Positions 21,546-32,331 are shown, counted from the first letter of the stretch. The stretch is DNA of 45,195 nucleotides from Rhodospirillales bacterium (GCA_002696645.1 NZSA01000087.1:6079-51273), one strand, 5' to 3'. The notes: generated by a model not told the origin, from the letters alone. Made by a program: numbers and translations.

Positions 21546-24265
21546 ATGGCGATCTATCATCTTCACCTCAAGGTCATCGGCCGGAAGCAGTGCGGTGGCG
21601 TCGTCCGCTTATCGCTCGGCTTCGCGGATGCGCGACGACCGGCTTGAAGGCAGCCACGACTTTTCCAACAAGCGCGGCGTCGTCCATTCCGAGGTCATGC
21701 TGCCGAAGGATGCGCCCGAACAATGGAGGGACCGCGAACAGGTCTGGAACGATGTTGAAGCGTTCGAGGTCAGGAAGGACGCCCAGCTTGCCCGCGAGGT
21801 CGAGTTCGCCCCTCCGCGCGAGATGACGCAAGCCCAGGGCATCGAACTCGCCCGCGGCTTCGTGCAGGAGGAGTTTGTCGATGAGGGCATGATCGCCGAC
21901 CTCAATGTGCATTGGGACATGGCCGAGGAATGGACGCCCAAGCCCCACGCCCATGTCATGCTCACCATGCGCAGCGTGGATGAGAGCGGTTTCGGCCAGA
22001 AGGTGCGGGACTGGAACCGCACGGAGATGGTGGAGCGGTGGCGGGAACGATGGGCGGAACACGTCAACGAGCGCCTTGCCGAACTCGACATTGACGCCCG
22101 CATCGACCATCGCAGCCTGGAGACGCAGGGCATCGGCCTTGAGCCACAAACGCAGATCGGCGCGCCCGCCCAACGCATCGAGGGCGAAGGGTTAGAGGCC
22201 GCTGACCGCGCGGAAATGCACCGCGAGATTGCGCACAACAACGACGCACGCATCATCGTCGATCCTTCGGTGGCGTTCGACCCATCACTCACCAGCAATC
22301 GACATTCACGCGGCGCGACATGGCGGGGTTTGCGCATCGGCACAGCGACGGAATTGAGCAGTTCAACGCGGTCATGGGCGCGTGCGGAACGCGCCCGAGC
22401 TGTTCGAACTCGGCTCGGACGAACGTGGCGAGGACCGCTTCACCACCCGCGAGATGGTCGAGGCCGAACAGCGCTTGCACCGCGCCGCCGAACTCATAGC
22501 CGAGAAGGAACGGCATGAGGTCGGTGACAGAGAACGCGAAGCGGCGCTGGCGCGTGCGGAAGCGCGCGGCCTTGTCCTGTCCGGCGAGCAGGCCGATGCA
22601 CTGGCGCATGTCACGGACGGGCGCGATCTTGGCATGGTCGTCGGTTATGCCGGGACGGGAAAGAGCGCCATGCTGGGCGTGGCGCGCGAGGCATGGGAGG
22701 TGTCAGGCTTTGAGGTGCGTGGCGTGGCGCTGTCAGATGAGAATCTGGAAAGCGGATCAGGCATCGCGTCGCGCACCATCGCCAGCATGGAACATGGCTG
22801 GGGACAGGGCCGCGACATGCTTACGTCCCATGATGTGCTGGTGATCGACGAAGCCGGCGCCAAAGTGGTGCTGGTCGGCGATCCGCAGCAGTTGCAATCC
22901 ATTGAGGCGGGCGCGGCCTTCCGCTCCATTCACGAACGCCACGGTGGCGCGGAAATCGGTGAGGTCCGCCGCCAGCGCGAGGACTGGCAGCGTGACGCCA
23001 CCCGCGATCTGGCGACCGGCAGGACCGGCGCGGCGATCCATGTTTATGACCGTCACGACATGGTCCATGAGGCACAGACGCGGGAGCAGGCGCGGGACGA
23101 GCTGATCGACCGCTGGGATCGTGACCGGCAGGCAGCACCGGACAGCAGCCGCATCATCCTTACCCATACCAATGCCGAGGTGCGGGAGTTGAACGAAGCC
23201 GCCCGCGACCGGATGCGGGAGGCGGGCGATCTTGGCGAGGACGTGCGTGTCACAGTCGAGCGCGGCGACCGAAACTTTGCCACCGGGGATCGCGTCATGT
23301 TCTTGCAAAACGAACGCGGCCTTGGGTTCAAGAACGGCACGCACGGGACCATCGAGCAGGTCAGCACGCAGAGCATAACCGTGCAGACCGACGATGGGCG
23401 CTCCATTGCCTTCGACCTGAAAGACTATGACCGCATCGACCACGGCTATGCGGCCACCATCCACAAGGCCCAGGGCATGACCGTGTACCGGACGCATGTT
23501 CTGGCGACGCCGGGCCTGGACGCCCACGGCAGCTATGTCGCCCTGTCCCGTCACCGCGGCGGCATGGACCTGCACTACGGCCGCGACGACTTCGCCGGTC
23601 AGGACCGGCTCGTCCGCACCCTGTCTCGCGACCGGGTCAAAGACATGGCGACAGATTACGTACCAGCGCAGGACTATGCCGAACGGCGCGGGATCACCTT
23701 CCGCGAGCGGATGGAGCGGGTTGTTAAGATCGCCAGTCAGGTGCCGGAGAAGGTGCGCAGCATGTTCGACGGCCTGTGCCTCCCCGCAGACGGCGCGCCC
23801 GGTGCAAACGCTGGAGAGCGGCCGGAAAGGGGAAGAGCGGATGCGGATGGTCCGCAGCGTGAACCGGCATCGCCTGCGAGGGCGGATGCCGATGACCTGG
23901 AATTGGCGATGCGCCGTGCCCGAACTGATGCGCTCAAGCGTCATGCCCGGGCGGTGGACGGGATGTTCAGTACCGAGGACACGGGCGGCAAGGCCAGCCC
24001 TGAGCAGGTGCGCGAATTGACCGATGCCTGCAAAGCCTTTGAGGAAGTGCGGCCGCATGGCTGGCGCGATGCCGAGGCCGCGTATGTCAAAGACCCGGAG
24101 CTTGCCCGAGAGGCAGGCAGTGGCCGTGTCAATCGCGCTATCCGCGCCCTCCAGCTCGAAACGGAAACTCGAACCGATCCGCAGCGCCGCGCCGACCGCT
24201 TCGTGGAGCGCTGGCAGAAACTCGACCGCGCCAGTCAGCATCAGTACCAGGCGGGAGACATGTCC
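21546..24265 (+). pseudogene. traA: Ti-type relaxase/helicase TraA, multiply broken
   Basis: The relaxase should start MAIYHLHLKVIGRK at 21546. The reading then moves between frames at about 21585-21594 (loss of roughly 8 nt between CAG repeats), at about 22280 (one base lost, after DPSVAF) and at about 22378 (one base lost, GCGGTG to GCGTG). Recognisable parts are the MOB-Q relaxase region with PHAHVMLTMR (about 21940-21970) and the RecD-like helicase with Walker A GYAGTGKS (about 22650). Two in-frame deletions remove a few residues after GVALS (about 22735) and about 18 residues after VIDEAG (22845-22862), taking out helicase motif surroundings. The C-terminus stops at GDMSG where it joins recombinase sequence. 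Non-functional. Confidence 0.85.
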
Positions 24266-25350
24266 GGCAAGGCTTCTGGAACGGCTCGCTTCCCCCTATC
24301 GGCTATCGCACAGTCGCCGCCGAGCAGCGCGGAGCCAAGACCAAGAAGAAGCTGGAAATCAACCCGCTCCACGCCGACACGGTGCGGCTGATCTATCGCC
24401 TTGCCCTGGAAGGCGACGGCACCACCGGCCAGATGGGCGTCAAGAACATCGTCTCCTATCTCAACAGTCGCCGCATCTTCAACCGCGACAGCGGACGTTG
24501 GGGCATCGGTCAGGTTCACCGCATCCTGACCCGCCGCACCTATATGGACGAGCATGAGTTCAACAAGCGCAGCAAGACCAAGGAACTGAAACCCAAGACC
24601 GAGGTCGTTGTGGTTCCGGTTCCGCCGATCATCGACCACGAGACCTTCGACGCGGTTCAGAAGCTGCTTAAGGCCCGTAACCCCAAGGTCATGCCAGCCC
24701 GCGTCATCAGCGGCCCGACCATGCTGACCGGCCTGATCCATTGCGCCAAGTGCGGCGGGGCCATGACCATCCGCACCGGCAAGGGTGGGCGCTACCGCTA
24801 TTATGCCTGCTCGATGAAGGCGCGGCAGGGACCGACCGCCTGCGAGGGCATGGCCGTGCCGATGCAGAAGCTGGACGATCTGGTTGCCGATCACCTTGAG
24901 AAGCAGTTGCTTCAGCCCGAACGTCTGGAAACCATCCTTACCGCCGTTCTCGACCGGCGAGAGGAATGCTCGAAGCGCCACCGCGAGCATATCGCCGAAC
25001 TCAACAAGCGCGCCACGGAATCGGAATTGCGCCTCAAGCGGCTGTACGCCGCCATCGAGGCGGGCGTGGTCAATCTGGACGACCCGGCGCTGAAAAACCG
25101 CATCGACGGCCTCAAGGCCATCCGCGATCAGGCCAGGGCCGATGCCGACCGGGCGCAGGCGATGCTCCAGAACTCGGGACAAAAGGCGGTGACGCCGCGG
25201 ATGCTGCGCAAATTCGCCGCAACCGCCCGCGAACGCATCCGGCTCGAAGGCGGCGGCTATCGCCGCGACCACCTGCGTGCGCTCGCTCAGCGCGTCGAGG
25301 TCGCCGAGGGCGAGGTTCGCATCATGAGATCGAAGTCCCGGCTGCTATAG
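24262..25350 (+). pseudogene. Large serine recombinase, C-terminal two thirds only
   Basis: From about 24262 the frame reads RQGFWNGSLPPIGYRTVAAE, the start of the recombinase domain. It continues through a zinc ribbon (CAKCGGAMTIR ... YYACSM ... CEG, about 24748-24850) and a long coiled coil (about 24960-25190) to the family C-terminus. The catalytic serine resolvase domain, normally about 150 residues N-terminal, is missing and replaced by traA sequence, so no integration activity is possible. A TAG at 25348-25350 replaces the glutamine codon usual here. The frame then stays open to 25440, running antisense into tRNA-Ser. Fragments of this recombinase family are common next to tRNA genes in alphaproteobacteria. 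Confidence 0.82.
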
Positions 25351-25401
25351 ACGCTTGTGGCGGGAAGTGGCGTAAACTCAGTGCCCACTCAGGGATTGAA
25401 G

Positions 25402-25491
<90 letters not shown>

Positions 25492-25640
25492 GCAATAGGC
25501 CCTGCACCTTGAACATCTGAGCCTGGATCGAAACGTGCGGTTTCCTACACGATGGCGTTTGGCCTGCCAAGCCCTGAAAACGGGGGGAGGGGTTTGGGAC
25601 CGCCTGTTGCAGATGTTATTGCAGATGCGTTACTTATCCA

Positions 25641-25668
25641 TTGACTTGGGGCCGTGCATCCGTATATT
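25641..25668 (+). promoter_or_regulatory. Sigma-70-type promoter for rplU-rpmA
   Basis: TTGACT (25641-25646) and TATATT (25663-25668) are separated by 16 bp, close to consensus and placed about 180 bp upstream of rplU. The remaining sequence 25492-25849 holds no gene. The long leader could carry autogenous control, but no known L21 leader motif was recognised. Confidence 0.65.
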
Positions 25669-25849
25669 CCGCCCGTTCTTGCAGCCCTTTCGGGGTTGCG
25701 ACGCATTTTGCGTGACTGCGCAGTTCGAGGTTTTGGGTCCGGTTCCGGCCGCATCCTACCGCATGGCGGAAAGATTGCCCTGATCAAAGACCGTTTCGGT
25801 TTTCAGGGTGACACCACAGAACGCGTGAAGCGATTGAAGGAAGAGACCC

Positions 25850-26353
25850 ATGTTCGCAGTAGTGAAGACGGGCGGCAAACAGTATCGTGTCGCCAAAGAC
25901 GATGTTATCCGCGTTGAAAAGCTGGAAGCAGAAGCAGGCGATACCGTCCTGTTGAATGAAGTTCTGATGATTTCTGACGAGAATGGCGCGCAGACCGGTA
26001 CGCCGATGCTGCCAGGCGCTGTTGTCGAAGCAGAAGTTGTGGAGCAGACCCGCAACAAAAAAATCATCATCTTCAAAAAGAAGCGCCGCCAAAACTATCG
26101 CCGCAAGCGCGGTCATCGCCAGCACGTCACCGTGTTGCGCGTGATCGACATCGCCCTGGATGGCTCTAACAAGAAAGCCACCACCAAGGCGAAGGTTGCT
26201 GCGGCTCCGGCAGGCGATGCGGACGGCGATGCGCCGAAAGCTGCTGCCAAGAAGGCAACGGCAAAGACCGCTGCGAAGAAAGCGGCAGGCAAGACAACCG
26301 CGAAGAAGGCAACGGCCAAAAAGGCTGCTGCTAAGAAATCTGACGCCGAATAA
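25850..26353 (+). CDS. rplU: 50S ribosomal protein L21 with a long Ala/Lys-rich tail
   Basis: L21, a 23S rRNA-binding protein of the large subunit. The canonical domain is residues 1 to about 103: [20 protein letters not shown] and [22 protein letters not shown]. The normal protein ends around there, but this one continues for about 60 residues of histone-H1-like repeats ([30 protein letters not shown]), giving 167 residues. The tail has the same base composition and reading quality as the domain, with no frameshift. It lies 26 bp before rpmA, as in most bacteria. The extension may give extra RNA binding, or a role outside the ribosome. Confidence 0.97.
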   Translation: MFAVVKTGGKQYRVAKDDVIRVEKLEAEAGDTVLLNEVLMISDENGAQTGTPMLPGAVVEAEVVEQTRNKKIIIFKKKRRQNYRRKRGHRQHVTVLRVIDIALDGSNKKATTKAKVAAAPAGDADGDAPKAAAKKATAKTAAKKAAGKTTAKKATAKKAAAKKSDAE

Positions 26354-26379
26354 GGCATTAACGCTGGAGGGCTTACATC

Positions 26380-26646
26380 ATGGCTCATAAAAAAGCAGGC
26401 GGTAGTTCACGCAACGGCCGCGATACAATTGGTAAACGCCTTGGCGTCAAGAAATTTGGCGGCGAAGCTGTTGTGGCCGGGAATATCCTGGTCCGTCAGC
26501 GTGGCAACAAATGGCATGCTGGCGACAATGTCGGCACGGGCCGTGACTATACGCTGTTTGCGCTGGTCGATGGGAATGTCGAATTCAAAAAGACCCGCGA
26601 ACGCACCATTATTGGCATACGACCGCTGGCCGAGGCTGCCGAGTAA
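26380..26646 (+). CDS. rpmA: 50S ribosomal protein L27
   Basis: L27 of 88 residues, standard length. It starts [25 protein letters not shown], the flexible N-terminus that reaches the peptidyl-transferase centre, and there is no Firmicutes-type cleavable extension. Middle and end ([29 protein letters not shown]) match the family. Preceded by GGAGGG at 11-16 nt and followed by an intrinsic terminator, it ends the rplU-rpmA unit. Confidence 0.98.
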   Translation: MAHKKAGGSSRNGRDTIGKRLGVKKFGGEAVVAGNILVRQRGNKWHAGDNVGTGRDYTLFALVDGNVEFKKTRERTIIGIRPLAEAAE

Positions 26647-26711
26647 GGCTGTCCCGGTTGGTCCTGAACACGATACTGCGTTAAACGCCGCATATCATCA
26701 GGTAGAGGAGA

Positions 26712-26739
26712 GGGGAACGGCCGCGCCGTTCCCCTTTTT
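26712..26739 (+). terminator. Intrinsic terminator after rpmA
   Basis: GGGGAACGG (26712-26720) and CCGTTCCCC (26726-26734) form a perfect 9-bp GC-rich stem with a 5-nt loop, followed by TTTTT. It lies 65 bp after rpmA and 45 bp before obgE. Confidence 0.9.
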
Positions 26740-26784
26740 CCGTTTCCCCCATTTTGGGGTCCCGTTGATCGGAAGTGACGAGAC

Positions 26785-27873
26785 ATGAAATTTCTGGATG
26801 AAGCCAAAATTTTTATACGCTCCGGCAATGGTGGCGCGGGCTGCGTATCGTTTCGGCGCGAGAAATTCGTTGAATTCGGCGGTCCCGATGGCGGGGATGG
26901 CGGTCGCGGTGCCGATGTTATTGCCGAGGCGGTGGATGGCCTGAACACGCTGATCGATTATCGCTATCAACAGCATTTCAAGGGCAAGACGGGCCAGCAC
27001 GGCATGGGCGACAATCGCACCGGACGCAGCGCTGATGCGGTCATCATGCGCCTGCCCGTGGGAACGCAGGTTTTTGCGGAAGATAAGGAAACCCTGTTGG
27101 CGGATCTGACAGAGGTGGGCCAGAAAGCCATCCTGGCGCGGGGCGGCATGGGCGGGCGGGGCAATGCCACCTTCAAATCCTCCACCAATCAGGCCCCCCG
27201 GCGCTCTGATCCGGGTGAAGAGGGTGAGGAACGATGGGTCTGGCTGCGCCTGAAGCTGATCGCGGATGCCGGTCTGGTCGGGCTGCCCAATGCGGGTAAG
27301 TCTACGTTTTTAAGTGCCGTCAGTCGGGCGCGCCCAAAGATTGCGGACTATCCCTTCACCACCCTGCATCCTCAACTGGGCGTGGTCGGCGTGGATTCCC
27401 ATGAATTCGTGATCGCTGATATTCCGGGCCTGATCGAAGGGGCCCATGAAGGACAGGGGCTGGGGGATCGCTTTCTGGGCCATATAGAGCGGTGTCGGGT
27501 CTTATTGCATCTGATCGACGGGGTTGAGGATAAGGTCGTAGACTCCTATCAGACGATCCGGGGTGAATTGGAAGCCTATGGCAATGGCCTGGCTGACAAG
27601 CCGGAAATCGTTGCGATCAATAAGGCGGATGCCTCGATCCCTGAATTGATGGATGAACAGGTTGCGGCTTTGCGTAAAGTGACAAAATCCCCGATCCTGA
27701 TCTTGTCGGGTGCAGCGGGAATGGGTGTTGTGCCGGCCTTGCGGGCAATCTGGAAAGTGGTTGAGCCGTATCGCCTGGAAGAGGCTGCCCGGCGGGAACG
27801 GGAGGCGGAGGCCGCTGCGGCGAAGATGGAACAGACCACGCGCCATATTACCGATGAATGGACCCCTGTTTGA
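26785..27873 (+). CDS. obgE: Obg-family GTPase
   Basis: GTPase of 362 residues needed for late 50S assembly and growth control. The glycine-rich Obg fold is at 1 to about 158 ([18 protein letters not shown], then repeated GGxGGRG turns). The G domain follows: G1 GLPNAGKST (about 167-175), G2 DYPFTTL, G3 [10 protein letters not shown]4 NKAD. A short charged C-terminal tail follows. The start [10 protein letters not shown] is the family norm. It is downstream of the rpmA terminator and begins the obgE-proB-proA run, a common alphaproteobacterial order. Confidence 0.97.
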   Translation: MKFLDEAKIFIRSGNGGAGCVSFRREKFVEFGGPDGGDGGRGADVIAEAVDGLNTLIDYRYQQHFKGKTGQHGMGDNRTGRSADAVIMRLPVGTQVFAEDKETLLADLTEVGQKAILARGGMGGRGNATFKSSTNQAPRRSDPGEEGEERWVWLRLKLIADAGLVGLPNAGKSTFLSAVSRARPKIADYPFTTLHPQLGVVGVDSHEFVIADIPGLIEGAHEGQGLGDRFLGHIERCRVLLHLIDGVEDKVVDSYQTIRGELEAYGNGLADKPEIVAINKADASIPELMDEQVAALRKVTKSPILILSGAAGMGVVPALRAIWKVVEPYRLEEAARREREAEAAAAKMEQTTRHITDEWTPV

Positions 27874-27897
27874 GGTCAGAAACAAGCGAGTAAGGCC

Positions 27898-29058
27898 ATG
27901 GCATTCGCCGATTCGAAACGGGTGATTATCAAGATCGGGTCCGCCTTGCTGGTCGATGGGACGGGGGCGATCCGTCAATCCTGGCTAGAAACACTGGCAT
28001 CCGATATCGCGGAATTTCGCCGCGCCGGGCAAGAGGTGCTGATCGTATCGTCCGGCTCTATCGCGGTGGGACGTCATTTGCTGGGCCTTAAGAATGGCAC
28101 TTTGAAACTGGAGGAAAAGCAGGCAGCCGCCGCGACCGGGCAAATCCGCCTGGCCCATGCCTATCAGGAAGCACTGGCGCGGTTTGACATCAAGGTCGCG
28201 CAGATCCTGTTGACGCCATCCGATACCGAGGAACGCCGCCGACATCTCAATGCCCGTGCAACCCTGCTGCAATTGTTGAAACTAGGCGTTGTGCCGGTCA
28301 TCAATGAGAACGACACCGTGGCCACCAGCGAAATTCGCTATGGTGACAATGATCGGTTGGCCGCCCGGGTGGCGACCATGGCCAGTGCGGATCTGCTGGT
28401 GCTGTTGTCGGATATTGACGGGCTTTACACTGCCGATCCCAGGAAGACAAAGACGGCGCAACATATCCCGGAAATCCGTGCTATTACGCCAGAGATTGAA
28501 GCGATGGCGGGGGATGCGGTTCCCGGCGTGTCGACCGGTGGCATGATTACCAAGCTGGATGCGGCCAAAATCGCGCTGGCGGGGGGATGCCGCATGGCAA
28601 TTGCTCTGGGGCATAAGGATCATGCACTGAAAGCCCTGGCAGAAGGCGCGCGGGCAAGCTGGTTCATTCCATCCGACCAACCGGTCACGGCCCGGAAGCG
28701 CTGGATTTCGGGTACATTGAAACCGGTGGGCGCGGTTATCGTCGATGCAGGTGCCCTGGCGGCACTGGGGCGGGGCAAGAGTTTGCTTCCCGCAGGGGTG
28801 CGCACCGTGTCCGGCACTTTCGAGCGGGGCGACGCGGTGTTGATCAAAGGACCGGATGGTCGGATCGTGGGTAAGGGGCTGTCGGCCTATTCCTCAGACG
28901 ATGCCGCCCGGATCGCTGGCTTGCAGTCATCGGAAATTCGCACAGTGCTGGATTTTGATGGACGACCGGAGCTGATTCACCGGGATGACATGTCCCTGGA
29001 TCAATCAGAATTACCGGTTGCGGGGAATCAAGCGCCAGGCTTAGAGTCGATTGGATAG
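27898..29058 (+). CDS. proB: Glutamate 5-kinase
   Basis: First enzyme of proline biosynthesis, phosphorylating glutamate. 386 residues: an amino acid kinase domain ([14 protein letters not shown] at 8-21, [14 protein letters not shown] at about 50, [21 protein letters not shown] at about 135-155, [14 protein letters not shown] near 210) followed by a C-terminal PUA domain (about 280-370). The domain layout is the standard feedback-inhibited form. It begins 24 bp after obgE and ends 8 bp before proA, whose product uses the unstable glutamyl phosphate. The last about 20 residues are not conserved. Confidence 0.97.
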   Translation: MAFADSKRVIIKIGSALLVDGTGAIRQSWLETLASDIAEFRRAGQEVLIVSSGSIAVGRHLLGLKNGTLKLEEKQAAAATGQIRLAHAYQEALARFDIKVAQILLTPSDTEERRRHLNARATLLQLLKLGVVPVINENDTVATSEIRYGDNDRLAARVATMASADLLVLLSDIDGLYTADPRKTKTAQHIPEIRAITPEIEAMAGDAVPGVSTGGMITKLDAAKIALAGGCRMAIALGHKDHALKALAEGARASWFIPSDQPVTARKRWISGTLKPVGAVIVDAGALAALGRGKSLLPAGVRTVSGTFERGDAVLIKGPDGRIVGKGLSAYSSDDAARIAGLQSSEIRTVLDFDGRPELIHRDDMSLDQSELPVAGNQAPGLESIG

Positions 29059-29066
29059 GATGTGAG

Positions 29067-30350
29067 ATGATGGACGGTGTAGACATCATAGACGGCGATG
29101 CCAGCGCAGAATTGAAGGCCATGGCACAGCGTGCCCGTACGGCCTGTCACGCCTTGGGTCTTGCCTCATCGGATGCGCGCAGGAACGGTCTGCGTCAGGG
29201 CGCTGGGGTCATCCGCGCGCGCATGGATGACATTGCCCAGGCGAATGACAGGGATATGGCCTATGGGGCAGAAAAGAACCTGAGCCCGGCAATGATGGAT
29301 CGCCTGCTGCTGACGCAAGACCGGATCGAGGCAATGGCGGCAGGTGTGGAGGCCGTTGCGGATTTGCCCGATCCAGTCGGCCAGGTTCTTCAGTCATGGG
29401 ATCGCCCCAATGGCTTACAGATCGATCGTGTGCGAACACCACTGGGCGTGATCGGGGTGATTTATGAAAGCCGCCCGAATGTCACGGCGGATGCTGGCGC
29501 CTTGTGCGTTAAGGCCGGTAATGCGGTGATCTTGCGGGGTGGATCAGAAAGCTTTCATTCCGCAGGGGTCATTGCAGACTGTCTGCGCCAGGGGCTTGCG
29601 GCGGCGGGCCTGCCACAGGATGCGGTGCAGATTGCGCAAAGCCGCGACCGCGCCTTTGTCGGTGCCATGCTGGGGGCCAGTGGCCTGATCGATGTCATCA
29701 TCCCACGCGGTGGGCGCAATTTGATTGAACGGGTGATGGCGGATGCCCGCGTGCCGGTCTTTGCCCATCTGGAAGGGCTGGTTCATCTGTATATCCATGC
29801 CAGTGCTGATCCTGATAAGGCCGTGGCAATTGCGGTGAATGGTAAAATGCGGCGTACCGGGATATGCGGCGCGACGGAAACGCTGCTGATTGATCGGGCG
29901 ATCGCCCCGACCTTGCTGCCGCGCCTGACCGAGGCCCTGACCAAGGCTGGTTGTGCCTTGCGCGGGGATGCAGAGGCAATTGCCCTGATGCCGGTTATTG
30001 TGCCTGCCACGGAGGAAGATTGGTCGACGGAATATTTGGACGCGATCCTGTCGATCCGTGTGGTCGATGGGTTGGATGCGGCAATGGCGCATATTGCGCA
30101 ATATGGATCCAATCACACTGATTGTATTGTGACAGAAGATGCCCAGGCGGCAGAACGGTTCTTGCGAGAGGTTGATTCCGCGATTGTGATGCATAATGCC
30201 TCAACCCAATTTGCCGATGGGGGGGAATTTGGCATGGGGGCTGAAATCGGCATTTCCACCGGGCGCATGCATGCCAGGGGGCCTGTGGGGGCGGAACAGT
30301 TGACCAGTTTCAAATACCAGGTACGGGGCACCGGGCAGGTTCGCCCGTGA
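29067..30350 (+). CDS. proA: Gamma-glutamyl phosphate reductase (glutamate-5-semialdehyde dehydrogenase)
   Basis: Second proline enzyme, 427 residues, an NADPH-dependent member of the aldehyde-dehydrogenase superfamily. Recognisable blocks are [20 protein letters not shown] (about 116-135), [22 protein letters not shown], the catalytic-cysteine region [19 protein letters not shown] (cysteine at about 271) and the closing [18 protein letters not shown]. It follows proB by 8 bp. Two candidate ATGs (29067 and 29070) are adjacent. Confidence 0.97.
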   Translation: MMDGVDIIDGDASAELKAMAQRARTACHALGLASSDARRNGLRQGAGVIRARMDDIAQANDRDMAYGAEKNLSPAMMDRLLLTQDRIEAMAAGVEAVADLPDPVGQVLQSWDRPNGLQIDRVRTPLGVIGVIYESRPNVTADAGALCVKAGNAVILRGGSESFHSAGVIADCLRQGLAAAGLPQDAVQIAQSRDRAFVGAMLGASGLIDVIIPRGGRNLIERVMADARVPVFAHLEGLVHLYIHASADPDKAVAIAVNGKMRRTGICGATETLLIDRAIAPTLLPRLTEALTKAGCALRGDAEAIALMPVIVPATEEDWSTEYLDAILSIRVVDGLDAAMAHIAQYGSNHTDCIVTEDAQAAERFLREVDSAIVMHNASTQFADGGEFGMGAEIGISTGRMHARGPVGAEQLTSFKYQVRGTGQVRP

Positions 30351-30389
30351 CGGTGCGGGCTATTGCGAAATCCTCGGTGCAGATGTGCC

Positions 30390-31034
30390 ATGGGTAAATT
30401 CCGCACCACCAGTCTGGTCAGCCGCAATCGGCGCATGACCGTTGGTCTTCTGGGTGGGTCTTTCAATCCCGCGCATGAAGGTCATTTGCATATCTCCCGC
30501 GAGGCGCTGAAACGTCTGAACCTGGATCAAGTCTGGTGGATGGTGTCGCCCCAGAACCCACTGAAATCCGAATCAGGCATGGCCGGATTTGAAGACAGGC
30601 TTCAATCTGCCAAGACGATGGCGCGTGATCCCCGGATTCGCGTGACAGATATCGAACGAAGGTTGGGGACACGTCAAACCGCCGATACGCTGGGTAAGCT
30701 TACCAAAATGCTGCCGGAAATCCGGTTTGTGTGGCTGATGGGTGCAGACAACCTGTTGCAAATTCATCGCTGGTATCGATGGACTAAAATCTTCACAACG
30801 GTTCCCCTTGCCGTTTTTGCAAGACCTACGTATGATTCAAGGGCGTTGGCTGGGCAGGCGGCGGCTCGGTTTGCGCGGGCGTATCTACCGGATCGGTTTG
30901 CGCCCGGATTGGCGTATAGAGCGCCGCCAGCTTGGGTGTTTTTGGCGATACGCCGACATGCGGCCTCTGCGACCGCTATTCGGGAGTCTGGCGGGTTCCC
31001 TTCTTCGAACCAACCGGGTGAACCTGATGAATAG
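30390..31034 (+). CDS. nadD: Nicotinate-nucleotide adenylyltransferase
   Basis: NaMN adenylyltransferase for NAD synthesis, 214 residues. Signature GLLGGSFNPAHEGHLHI with the nucleotidyltransferase HxGH motif, LMGADNLLQIHRW in the middle and an ISATAIRE-like motif near the end (ASATAIRES). Start taken at ATG 30390; the core begins 15 residues later at ATG 30435, which is also possible, while a TTG at 30363 adds residues with no match. The stop overlaps the rsfS start region. nadD-rsfS-rlmH is a widely conserved trio. Confidence 0.93.
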   Translation: MGKFRTTSLVSRNRRMTVGLLGGSFNPAHEGHLHISREALKRLNLDQVWWMVSPQNPLKSESGMAGFEDRLQSAKTMARDPRIRVTDIERRLGTRQTADTLGKLTKMLPEIRFVWLMGADNLLQIHRWYRWTKIFTTVPLAVFARPTYDSRALAGQAAARFARAYLPDRFAPGLAYRAPPAWVFLAIRRHAASATAIRESGGFPSSNQPGEPDE

Positions 31035-31458
31035 TCGACAGAGCAACCAAATCGTTGGCGGGCAACAGAAGGAGAAACCGAAGATCGCTAGTCTCATTGC
31101 GCAGGAACCGTATTCCGACCTCATGTTGGGATTAATCGAAACCTCATTGGATGACGACAAGGCTCAGGCCGTGACGGTCATCGAATTGCGCGGCAAATCG
31201 TCCATCGCTGATCACATGGTGATCGCCAGTGGTACATCCAGCCGCCAAGTGGTCTCCATGGCAGACCATCTTCTGGAAAAGTTGAAATCGTCTGGCGTCG
31301 AAGGTGCGCGGGTCGAAGGCATGAATCAGGGCGATTGGGTCCTGATCGATGCCGGCGACATTATTGTGCATCTGTTCCGTCCAGAAGTTCGCAGCTTCTA
31401 TAATCTTGAGAAGATGTGGGGCGTGGAGATGCCGGAACCCATGAGCGCGAACGCCTGA
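31027..31458 (+). CDS. rsfS: Ribosomal silencing factor RsfS
   Basis: RsfS (Iojap family) binds L14 and blocks subunit joining in starvation. The conserved domain, about 110 residues, runs from LIETSLDDDKAQAVTVIELRG through ADHMVIASGTSSRQVVSMADHL to GDWVLIDAGDIIVHLFRPEVR and FYNLEKMWG. I start it at ATG 31027, which overlaps the nadD stop by 8 bp and gives 143 residues with a non-conserved N-terminal extension of about 30; a later start is possible. Followed by rlmH after 38 bp. Confidence 0.93.
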   Translation: MNSRQSNQIVGGQQKEKPKIASLIAQEPYSDLMLGLIETSLDDDKAQAVTVIELRGKSSIADHMVIASGTSSRQVVSMADHLLEKLKSSGVEGARVEGMNQGDWVLIDAGDIIVHLFRPEVRSFYNLEKMWGVEMPEPMSANA

Positions 31459-31496
31459 TCGGGCGCATCGCACAGGGGTAGGCAGAAAGGGGTCCG

Positions 31497-31955
31497 ATGC
31501 GGATACGCATCATCGCGGTCGGCCGCGCCAAGCGCGGGCCCGAGACGAGTCTTTTTGATGTCTATCGATCCCGGATCACCTGGCCCCTTGAACTCATAGA
31601 GGTTGAGGAAAAACGCCCGCTTCCTACTGATCAGCGGATCGCACGGGAAGACGAACTGATCCGGGCGAAAATCCCGGACGGGGCAACGATTGTAGCCCTG
31701 GATGAAACCGGCGATGACCTGACAAGCCGAAAACTCGCCGCAAAATTCCAGACATGGCAGGACAGCGGCACCAGCGATCTGGTGTTTCTGATCGGCGGGG
31801 CGGACGGCCTGTCAGACGGGTTACGCCAATCGGCCAGCCTGCTGATCCGCTTTGGCCGCGTCACCTGGCCCCATATGCTGGTCCGCCCCATGCTGGCCGA
31901 ACAAATCTACCGCTGCCGCCAAATCCTGGACGGCCATCCCTATCATCGGGATTGA
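31497..31955 (+). CDS. rlmH: 23S rRNA (pseudouridine-1915-N3)-methyltransferase
   Basis: SPOUT methyltransferase of 152 residues that modifies pseudouridine 1915 of 23S rRNA. Trefoil-knot motifs are LVFLIGGADGLSDGL (about 93-107) and the C-terminal EQIYRCRQILDGHPYHRD, with the invariant PYHR near the end. The knot loop RFGRVTWPHMLVRPML replaces the more usual SLGxMTLPHQLARVLL, a slight divergence typical of alphaproteobacteria. Standard length; start MRIRIIAVGR is the family norm. Confidence 0.95.
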   Translation: MRIRIIAVGRAKRGPETSLFDVYRSRITWPLELIEVEEKRPLPTDQRIAREDELIRAKIPDGATIVALDETGDDLTSRKLAAKFQTWQDSGTSDLVFLIGGADGLSDGLRQSASLLIRFGRVTWPHMLVRPMLAEQIYRCRQILDGHPYHRD

Positions 31956-31980
31956 AAGAAAATCCGTCAAAAGGTGTCGA

Positions 31981-32322
31981 TCAGCGCGGGGCCAGATACG
32001 CGTCAGGCAATGATTTCAATGATTGCTTATAAGGTGCGACAACAATGTTGGCTTCGCGTTTTCTCGCCTGCGCAATATCATAGCTGTTCTGCATTCTCAT
32101 TAAAGTATCCATAGATATCCCAAAGGCTTTTTCGAAGCGTAATGCCATCTCAGGAGACAGATGAGCGCGCTCGTTCAACAGGGCAGATAAGGTCGGACGG
32201 GTTACCCCCAAAATATGCGATGCCGTCGTAACAGACAGCTCTAATGGCTCCAGCACTTCATGTTTAAGAAATCCGCCTGGATGGGATGGTGCTTTCAGTC
32301 GGATGCTTTCAGAAGTCGTCAT
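31981..32322 (-). CDS. higA: HigA-type antitoxin (XRE helix-turn-helix)
   Basis: Antitoxin of 113 residues. The HigA hallmark is present: HPGGFLKHEVLEPLELSVTTASHILGV followed by TRPTLSALLNERAHLSPEMALRFEKAFG (about 14-69). It would bind and neutralise the RelE-like toxin encoded 9 bp upstream and repress the pair. The C-terminal ARKREANIVVAPYKQSL is basic and may be flexible. The toxin-first order is the usual higBA order. Confidence 0.9.
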   Translation of the reverse strand: MTTSESIRLKAPSHPGGFLKHEVLEPLELSVTTASHILGVTRPTLSALLNERAHLSPEMALRFEKAFGISMDTLMRMQNSYDIAQARKREANIVVAPYKQSLKSLPDAYLAPR

Positions 32323-32331
32323 GGTGCTCTC

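Noticed and set aside
22757-24241. A 494-codon open frame on the minus strand opposite traA
   Set aside because: It is the antisense of GC-rich traA sequence; the translation shows no family pattern and the plus strand has clear TraA homology.
24241-25272. A 343-codon minus-strand open frame opposite the recombinase
   Set aside because: Antisense shadow of the GC-rich recombinase remnant; no recognisable protein features.
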